In this document: positions 55,695 through 64,000 of the stretch, piece by piece
Numbering within the stretch: position 1 is the stretch's first letter
Layout: each line of letters opens with the position of its first letter
Assembly: GCA_942159475.1 (NCBI GenBank)
Contig: OW804096.1
Coordinates: forward strand, 110,644,194 to 110,708,193
Direction of reading: 5' to 3'
DNA: 64,000 nucleotides
Source: Sthenelais limicola
Lineage: Eukaryota > Annelida > Polychaeta > Phyllodocida > Sigalionidae
Notes under the pieces: model-generated
Told to the model about the DNA's origin: nothing
The model's database searches: none
What the model saw: the letters and a program-made list of their open reading frames with translations, nothing else
Made by a program: the position numbers and the translations under genes

Positions 55695-57050
55695 CACAAA
55701 TGTAGTGTTCCCACAGCCTTATGTTTGCCAAGAAATCCAAATGAAATGGTTATAATTATGTGTGATCATCCAAAATATAGGTTGTAGACACCATAGGTGG
55801 GAAAACCAAATGACATCTGATTGAGAGATTACTCATATGAGTAATTCTCCCAAACGGGCAGCATATGAATTCAGGGGGCCATTTTTTTAGAAACGAAAAA
55901 TTCGTTGAATCTCTATGATCTTTGATGTACATATAGCAGGGAATATGAGCATAATGCAGGTGAAGTTTGGGAAGGCTGGGGCAATATTTCGATTCCTACA
56001 CCTATGAATCAGATACCTATATTTTCCCTATTGTTTTGCCTTATTTTGGCCTCATTATGCCCAATTTATTAAAGGATTTAGTGTAAAAATGAGATATATT
56101 ACTCACTAATTCGTCTAGCAATAGTAAATGACAAAATAACAGCTAAGAAAGTGATGATGGCCGCCAACATAGGACCTGGTTGTAACCAAAGCTTGAATAC
56201 CTTTTTTTTTTCAAAATATTCGTTTTATTTCTATACAATAACTGTGCTAATATAGAAGGATCTCTATAATTTTTTTCTATTAATTATGGCGTGACATCCC
56301 AATTGATGTTCACTGCAATTCATGAGCATTTGTATTTATTCATATCTATACGTTTTACCAAATTAAGGCAGGCCTAAACCATTATCAGAAAAGGGGAAAT
56401 TGTATAAAAATATATTTTATTTTAAATATGGGATTTATTTCACATGTCGTAACGCGACATAAAACATTCCCTCATCAATTCATTGAATTTTATTTCAGGG
56501 AATAAAAGGGTTTATAAATGACATGGGCAAATAACTTTTATATTTACAGAAATATAAATATATATGCATCTCCCCCCTCCAAAACCAAAATGCAGTATAA
56601 TATTAGTGATTAGTTTAGGGAGATTTCAATCCTTTAAAGCCAATATATGTCATAACGGCGACACAACTATTCCAAAACAATATTTTCCAATTCTAGATCA
56701 GTTTAAATGTATGATTACATGAACATTGTGTTTTTTCATGATAACGAACGTGTGTGCATGTGTAGAATCATTTTTCTTCAGCAGGAGTAAAATATTTTCT
56801 AAATTAGGCTGTGTATTATATTCAAATTCCATAATTATTACAAATTTTCTAGCCTGAGAAAGCTCTTTTATCACAATAACGGCGAAGATTTTGGCATTAG
56901 AGCTTTGAAAGTGGGGTTCCAACAGTCTCATTTTGGCCAAGGAATTCAAATAAAATGGTTATATTCATGTGGGATCATCCCAAATACAGGTTGTAGATAT
57001 CCTAGATGGGAAAACCAAATGATGCCCGATTGGGAGAATTACTCATATAT
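55695..57050. repeat. pair of diverged direct repeats, about 150 bp each
   Basis: About 55695-55850 and 56903-57050 share ATGGTTATA, GATCATCC, AGGTTGTAGA and GGGAAAACCAAATGA in the same order and orientation, about 1.2 kb apart. They could be copies of an old dispersed repeat. Confidence 0.6.
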
Positions 57051-58496
57051 GAAAGATGTGAATACAGATTTAATGCGTCTATTTTTTATAATGGAACATT
57101 CAGTATACAATATCCATACTTAAGATGATTGTTGTGAGGAATTTCATAGTTTCAAGTCCATACAATGTAGATTGAATTCTCTCTGAAATCATATATAGTT
57201 ATCTTGTAATATTGAATATTCGAACAGGAATTGTGTGTTGGTCCAATAGAACAATTGACTCAATTCTTGATTTTTGCTGAATACATCCTGTTTTCCTCTA
57301 CAGTAAATAGGTATATACCTTATTATGTGCCATGTTGACAATATCAAAATACATTCTGTCTGCAATATGATTTTGGTGGTTTGGTATAAGTCTTCAATGG
57401 GTTTTTTCCTATGGATACCAGTAGCTATTTGATGAACAACTACTTTGTGGGTTGATGAAATTATATGAAATAGATAATGTTCAATTGTGCTTGTGCAGAC
57501 ATTGGTTAGCAAATAAATATCAAGTCGGGGAGAAGTATTAAAATGATCTTGAACAGCAAAATATTGAAGCTGCATTGTTATTATGACAAAGCAAATCTTT
57601 CAGAACTTAGACATAATTATTTACTTCTATGACTGAATTCAATATACTGTTTACACATACATTTGAAGTGGAATTAGTCAAGCAAAAAAATGGCCGCCAG
57701 TAAGTTAAGTCGGATCACAGATATTTGTTTAATCTGCTCGCTCACAATCAGGACCATTAATTAGAATTTCTTAATGCCATTTTGGAGACTGTCTACAAAA
57801 TAAAGATGCATGGTTACTTATGCCCTTTTACATGTAGTTAAATCATTTCGTCAACTGTGATTTAGAAAGGAAAACTCCCAAGATAATGTTACAATGTTTT
57901 CAAATTTCAGTTATTGTCTGATCTATATTTTCATTGTGATTTTCATTATAAGAAATAGAATTGTTATGAAATAATGGCACGGGAACCCTTCAGTGCCTTT
58001 CTGTCACTTTTCCTCTCTCTCTCTCCCTTCTTGGCTATCTCTATATCCTCAGTAAGATCATAAACTACCTACCTCTCAACTCTCCCACCCTTGATATATA
58101 ATCTTCAATGTATTGATAAGGGCATAAAGCAACCAATCTCACTGACTCACTCACTCACTCCTTTAGTGTCCTGTTATACTATATTGATAACAGCTGAACT
58201 AATTCCATGACATGCCAACCATGAAGAATTATTCTTAATTTCAACAATGTCAATGAAACACCATCATGTCCCATTATGTGGGCGCTTGCCTTGTCATGGA
58301 TGCCTGCTTGGATAGTGGTGCTTCAATATAGTAAAAGAAATTATTTGCAAGGAATGTTTGCATAGTTTACACATGCAAGTATCACAAAATAAAGAATATA
58401 TATTGCAAAATGAAATATAATGATTTTAAAATTTGAGGGATATTTGCCTGAGCAAGATCAAGCTCCCATTGAGAAAGATATTTATTCAACCAAGGT

Positions 58497-59050
58497 TTAT
58501 TTCACATTCTTTTAACATCTGCAGGAAAACATTGATAATGTATGTTAATCAAACATCTATATTATTTAAATAATTTTGCTAGCGTTAATACAACGTTTGG
58601 AGGGATAATGTTGATTCTACCTAGGTTTATTTCACAGATGTTCAACGTTTATAGAAAGATGTTAATATTTCAGACGTTAACCAAACATCTGGCTTATAAC
58701 ATTTATTTTGCTAACGTTAATAGAACGTTTGGAGGAAAAATGTTAATTTTACAAAATTTATTTCACAGACATTTAACGTTTATAGAAAGACGTTAATATT
58801 TCAGACGTTAATCAAACGTCTGGCTTATTATATTCATTTTGCTAACATTAATAAAACGTTTGGAAGAAAAATGTTGATTCTACAAAATTTATTTCACAGA
58901 CATTTAACGTTTATAGAAAGACGTTAATATTTCTGACGTTAATCAAACATCTGGCTTATTATATTCATTTTCCTAACGTTAAAACAATGTTTGGAGGAAA
59001 AATGTTGATTTTTCCAATGTTTATTTCACAGACATTTAATGTCCATGGAA
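58497..59050. repeat. right AACGTT-rich tandem array, ~130-bp unit, about four copies
   Basis: Each unit runs TTTATTTCACAGACATTTAA, then a TTTATAGAAAGACGTTAAT-like piece, TCAAACRTCTGGCTTA, GCTAACGTTAATAAAACGTT and GGAGGAAAAATGTTGA. Units start near 58497, 58625, 58757 and 58885. Confidence 0.75.
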
Positions 59051-59262
59051 AAACGTTAATAATTCAGATGTTGATTCAACGTAGGTAAAAAGGGGTCCAT
59101 TTATCCATCGTGTTTTTAATGTTTTTTTAACATTTTGAAAAAACGTTGAATTCTCTGATGTTAACTTGAGGTTAGATAAACGTTGGGATAAAAACCGTTT
59201 GAAAATCATCGTTGAAACAACGATAATATAACGTTTATTTCCCAACGTTGGGAATATCCACC

Positions 59263-60005
59263 TTAAAGAGATAAACCACAGTTCAACTGGGAAAAAAACT
59301 GAAAATAACATTTAGTTTAAACTTTGCCTCATGAAAGAACAAGGTTATGTGAATTCAAAAAGCCAATAAAAACAATATGTCACCGGGTTAGTTTTCATTT
59401 TAGGGAGCCTCAAAATTTATGGTTGTTCACTATAGAAGTCTATGAGAAAAGGACAATTTTTTCGTTTTTTCAGTATAAAAAAAAAGTTGAAAATAACTTT
59501 CTCCTAAAAATCTCTATAAACATAGCTAACATATTGCTTTACCCTTTCAAGCAATAAAAAATGGGGGTCACCGACCTTTTAAAAAAGTTATTCAACTGAA
59601 TCTGCATGGCGGTGAGTTAAAAACAGGAATATTGAAGATTTTCAATGCTAAATAATATATTTCAAAATATGTTGATACCCTGTTCTTTCATACATGAGGG
59701 CAAACATCTATAGTGGTTTTGTTTAGAAGACATTTCAATTGAAAAATGTTATTTGTCTGTCTGAAATCTTGGAAAAACTGAGAAAATATCCATTTTCCCC
59801 ACATACTTCAATACTAAACTTTGCTGGTCTCTAGAAAGAAAAAAAATATGCTGAGATCCATTTTTTTTTGCTTTTTGTTATCCTCCAACCATGTACTTTC
59901 TCAAGACAAAGTTTGAAAAAATTACTGTCAATCCTTATTTTTCATGCATTAGTTCCTTTAACTCCCGCCTGCAGCAGTGCGGAGAACAGTGGTTTATCTC
60001 TTTAA
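59263..60005. mobile_element. 743-bp MITE with 17-bp TIRs and TTAA ends, nested in the right arm
   Basis: TTAAAGAGATAAACCAC at 59263-59279 is exactly mirrored at 59989-60005, and pairing continues imperfectly inward. TTAA at each end is the piggyBac-type target. AACGTT-array sequence resumes right after it, so the MITE inserted into the array. Confidence 0.65.
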
Positions 60006-60049
60006 ACAAACGTTAGCCAACGTTCATATAACGTTACTTGTTACCTGGG

Positions 60050-63030
60050 TAAGACCTTTAACCAGACTTGAAACCTTGCCATATCCTTTCATCATGGTAC
60101 TCTGACTCTACTCTTAAAAGTGACACTACTTGTTAACATGTGTTGGACACCGATGAAAATAAAGATTGTGGTTGTCCGGCAGTGTCCTGTCATGTTCAAC
60201 TCAACAAATGAATGCTGGCGGAAAATAAGCAAACCACATGGAGTAACGGGTAGGACAGATATAGTTGTGTTTTGTGCCTTTTCATATGATAACCTACCCC
60301 GGAAGTAACCTTTGAACTTTGACCTCTTGAGCAGCTGTTCGAGCTTCCCAAGCTATGGTAGATAGTCGCTATAGCAACGAGTTGACACAGCCCATATAAT
60401 GGAGCAAACCAAATAATGTATTGCAGTGGTGGAAATTAATTATGCTTGGCAAATATCTCCAATTTAATGTGAAGAATATTTCCAGCATACAGGCATGACC
60501 CTATTAATAAAGGTCTTCATATTTACCTGGCTATATGTGTAGTAGCTTGCCACTTGATAAGTTTATAAATATCGATAAATATGAACCTTTGTATCAGGTT
60601 GCCGCAATAATCAGATCTCCGAGTGTCCTTGGCTCCAGTTGATACTGACACGCCCTGCCAGGTAATTACAACTACCATTGAGTAAAGTGTTTATCTCTGG
60701 GACGTGCTATATGACAGTCTGGTGATGCTAGCTTATGTCTCAAAGTGGCGCTTGTTCTGTTAAAAACAATAACAAGCGCCACTTTGAGACATAAATAAGC
60801 CGACAATATTAAAAGTCGATCGTTATATCATGCTTCCCTTTGGGGACACAACTCGGACATTGATGAATAACATATTTCAAGCTATCAATATAATAAAATG
60901 TCCCGGTTGAGCTCTGTTGCATTTCCGTTTCCATTGAAAATGTATTTGCTAGTGTAAATACATTAGAGTAAACTGACACCACTTAAAAAATAAGATAATA
61001 ATAATATTTAGAACATTTGTCACAAGCCAATTTGAATTTTAAAAAAATATATGATAATAATAAGAGGAGTCTTGAACAAGTCTAATATCAAACGTCAGGG
61101 ATTTGCATACCGTAGGTTGGTTCGGCGGCTGAGTTTGAATACTGGTAGAGAAATAAGGTCAGGTTCGGGTGAGTAGATCCTAAGTAACTCCAGTACCCTT
61201 ACTGTGGCCAGTTATTGACACTGAGCATCGGAGCACAAAAAGGACTATACATACATCGAAATTGTTTTGATTTTAACCTGCATCAGATATTTATACTTGA
61301 TAAGGATCTATCACTTACTTGAAGCGGTAGGTAAGACTTCCATCGATTCCAACTATTGTATATTTTGGTTTACCGGTATTCATTTTAATGACTCGGATGT
61401 CAGTTAGCGGGGTCAGTTATCTCTCACTCAGCAGCTTTTACATGCAGACATGACATTACTATGCCAGTTATCGCACATTTAGGAGGCTTAATCAGAAGTT
61501 GTTAACATAATTTTGGGGTCAAGTACTTCTGTTTCAATTCTAGAGGTTGTGGAAGGCATTGCTCATTGTTTGCAGCACCATCCCTGGTTGCGGGATATGT
61601 TGTGTACGAAATGATATATTCCCTGCTAAATGTTAAACCCCAAAATAAACTGATCGATTACAATCCAATTATGGCTCACTCTCCTCACCTGGGATATATC
61701 AGATATTGATATTTCTCCAACCATCCCAGCCCTATTTGAAAGGAAAGGCTGGGTTTCAGGGGCACTTGTCGTCATTCTAGAAGTTACAAGTAGAAGTCAT
61801 TAATTTAATCATATATAGATCCATCATAGATCCATGGTTGAATGGTTCATGAAATTATGAATGCCATGGACTGCTATGTCACATATACAGTGGATATAAG
61901 CCTATTCAGCTACATGTATTCCAACTCAACTCAAGTGATAGGCTCTTATCTGAACATTTTCGTAAATACGACGTGTATGAACTTCACTTATAGCGAATCC
62001 CATTACACTCGTTAAAAGTGATGGAGTCTTTTATTTTCTTTGTGGAACACCTGGTTTCTAACTTTCTGCTCGACCATTCGAATTAAACAGCCCTACGGAG
62101 AAACCATGGCAGTCCATTTATCTGCCATAATCTGGTACACTGTGTACCAACTGGTAATGCGATGATCAATACCGTGGCATATACCTCAGTAATTGTGATG
62201 TATGTGAACTTAGCACACCAGACTTTGATTATGTTTTCCACCCCCGAGCGCTTCTAACTAATGCAACAAATGTTTAGGCAAAAGCTCACTTTTGTCATTG
62301 GAGCTCGTATGTATAGTATATACCCGTTCAGTGAGCAACTCACTATATTTATGTAAACCTCCACGCTGGCGGTCATGACGTGATCCCCCAATCTAGATAT
62401 CTTCCACTGGAGTGCGTATCTCATCATCTGTTAAAGGAAAAGATGAAAGTCTGCGTTGCATGTTGCAAGTTTTCTTTAGTAAATTTCACTTGTGTTTTTG
62501 TAAGACCGGAAAACATTTATAACCACCCGAATGTGTTGTGTTTGATTTGGAGTATTTTGACCCAGTTTTTGTCCCAACTAGGTCATGAGGTCAGAAATAT
62601 ACAAACATTATTAGACTGCCCGCGGCCTGGGAACACTCAATGTTAACATGTGGGCGGTAATAACATAGTGGCTATTAAACCGTAATGAAATAATTATTCT
62701 CATTATAACACTCAAGAGAAATATATCAATTGCTCCTGATGGAAAAGGTTATTATAACCCATATATATATATATTGGATAAATTAAGGAAGTATATTTTG
62801 GGGGAAAGGCCTTGAATATGGCTCCAATCGGTTGTCATCACGGTATTAAGCAGCTATAGATCACTCACTCACTTGAATCTTTGAATGGAATATATTATTC
62901 GATCATTTAGTAATCGATCTATCATCTTGACAAATTATCTCTATCTATTGCTGTCTTTATTTTTTCATATTTTTTTCCCCTGACCCGGTTCCCTGCTTGG
63001 ATTTTGAAACACTTTTTTTTATTTTTGCAG
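60050..63030 (+). other. host intron, distal part
   Basis: AT-rich intron. It contains the 24-bp-arm hairpin at 60733-60794 and nothing else that I can support, up to the acceptor TTATTTTTGCAG at 63030. Confidence 0.55.
60733..60794. repeat. hairpin with perfect 24-bp arms and 14-base loop
   Basis: TTATGTCTCAAAGTGGCGCT plus TGTT (60733-60756) is exactly complementary to 60771-60794. Size and perfection fit either a mini-foldback or a small-RNA hairpin. Confidence 0.8.
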
Positions 63031-63305
63031 ATCAAATCCACTTTTTGGAAGATGAGCTCGAAAAAACAAATGACGATGCCGAGAAAGCTCTGCGGGAGAT
63101 GCAACATAAATATGAGCGTGAAATCAAAGCTCTAAGGGAAAGTGTCAAACATGCAAAAGGAAACTTGGATATCAGTACAGACTCTGTTGATGATGAGTCT
63201 CACCTCGTAGAATTAGCTCGATTAGACAAACAGCATGAAGAGGATCTGCAAGACCTTGAGACAGAGCATCAGCAGAAGCTGGATCTTGTGGAAAAGTATC
63301 ATGCG
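63031..63305 (+). CDS. coiled-coil host gene, 275-bp exon
   Basis: The acceptor is TTTTTGCAG and the donor GCG|GTAAGC at 63306. Entered in phase 1 (completing an Asp codon) and left in phase 0. It encodes strong heptads (HFLEDELEKTNDDAEKALRE), then a short acidic break (STDSVDDES), then more rod (EEDLQDLETEHQQKLDLVEK). It continues directly from 47322-47436. Confidence 0.88.
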
Positions 63306-63927
63306 GTAAGCTGGATAGTTTCCACTAATGACTGATTAATATATATGTTACATGATTAATAATATGTTACATATCCTTTCACCGTTTTTCCTTCGTGATA
63401 TGTGTGAAATTCTTCACTTTTAATGACTAGGAAGGCTATGTGCTCTGCCTACCTTATATATTATAATATATAGAGATTTTTATTTCTATAAGTAACTCAC
63501 AACACAATACATACAACATTAATTCCAATTCATCTGTCAACCGACAGTTCTTCCAGATTGCGCATATGTCTTAGCATTTGCCTTATTTTGGCATCATTGT
63601 TATCAAAATGTTAATTAGAAGAGAATATTATTTGAATGAGCAATGGCAGGGAATATATCCTTATAATATTATTTCTGTTACACATATACTCCTGTTCTTT
63701 TCTCTGTAAATAGAATAAGGTAAATATTCCTAACAACCTTGCCCGTTTTGATTAAGTATGTAGATGCTCTTAATTTATTGTTACATGTCCGTTTCTATGA
63801 CTAATTAAGTGTCTAACATATTCATAATATATTTATTTTGTTAATTCTATACCTCCCTATGTACATTGCACCCACCTCCGTTTAAATTCCATCTTTGTGC
63901 ACTTAACTTTATTCTATTGATAATCAG
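63306..63927 (+). other. intron of the host gene
   Basis: A 622-bp AT-rich intron ending TTGATAATCAG. I see nothing else in it. Confidence 0.65.
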
Positions 63928-64000
63928 GAGTTGATTGACAAACAAAAGTTAGAATCTGAGAGGAAACTTGCTGAAGAATTAGAGCAACTACGGCTAACAC
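63928..64000 (+). CDS. coiled-coil host gene, last visible exon (partial)
   Basis: It opens after ATAATCAG in phase 0 with ELIDKQKLESERKLAEELEQ, continuing the heptad register of the previous exon, and runs off the window end. The gene continues downstream. Confidence 0.82.

Larger units (their letters stand above)
54491..58496. other. interior of the composite, no gene
   Basis: 4 kb of AT-rich sequence. It holds a 23-bp inverted repeat pair (54964-54986 / 55321-55343), a diverged direct repeat (about 55695-55850 and 56903-57050), and short CT and ACTC microsatellites near 58010 and 58140. No coding region supported. Confidence 0.55.
51850..60049. mobile_element. 8.2-kb TIR-bounded composite element
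   Basis: CCCAGGTAACAA at 51850-51861 is matched by its complement at 60038-60049, and each end is flanked by TA, as in Tc1/mariner-type insertion. Both arms are rich in AACGTT-type repeats (51862-52500 and 58500-59260). The terminal motif recurs inside at 52260-52271. The middle carries a purine tract and unique AT-rich sequence, with no transposase seen. It may be one large nonautonomous element, or two related short elements bracketing unrelated DNA. Confidence 0.45.

Overview
The window is animal nuclear DNA: AT-rich, with long introns, GT-AG splice sites whose phases match across exons, foldback elements, microsatellites and LTR retrotransposons. It fits a marine invertebrate such as a mollusc, but the sequence does not fix the species. 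I see no bacterial features.

One host gene runs through the whole window on the + strand and is open at both ends. Its exons lie at 1-803, 1053-6041, 7256-7314, 13968-14249, 47322-47436, 63031-63305 and 63928-64000. All junctions are phase-compatible. Together they encode a very long, acidic, heptad-rich coiled-coil protein of the pericentrin/AKAP9 or golgin type (class inferred from composition, not proven). Two further exons look like alternative first exons: 13256-13311, possibly fed by 7929-7989, and 39557-39691, which has a TATA box about 50 bases upstream.

The 33-kb intron between 14249 and 47322 holds the main object: a 21,386-bp Ty3/Gypsy-class LTR element at 16722-38107. By eye its two 701-bp LTRs are identical, and it is flanked by a CAGG target duplication, so it is very young. 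Its order is LTR, primer-binding site, leader splice donor, gag, pol (PR-RT-RNaseH-IN), about 7.3 kb of accessory region, env, a 3-kb 3' region, LTR. The accessory region carries five small ORFs (25423, 25998, 28065, 29748, 30587) that appear to be diverged paralogues. Four of them end near a strong splice donor, at the same place and in the same phase. The env gene seems to be split by a 105-bp intron inside its signal-peptide region, and env has a furin-like site and a fusion-peptide-like segment. A leader donor, an accessory gene array and a spliced env make this resemble a complex retrovirus built on a Ty3/Gypsy backbone. I consider this the strongest candidate for an undescribed system.

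The rest is intron: a minus-strand LTR and gag remnant (50423-51530); an 8.2-kb TIR-bounded composite (51850-60049) holding AACGTT-rich arrays, a 1.9-kb purine tract and a nested 743-bp TTAA-flanked MITE; a 35-base C run; and several foldback repeats, one of them a perfect 77-base palindrome just downstream of the big element.
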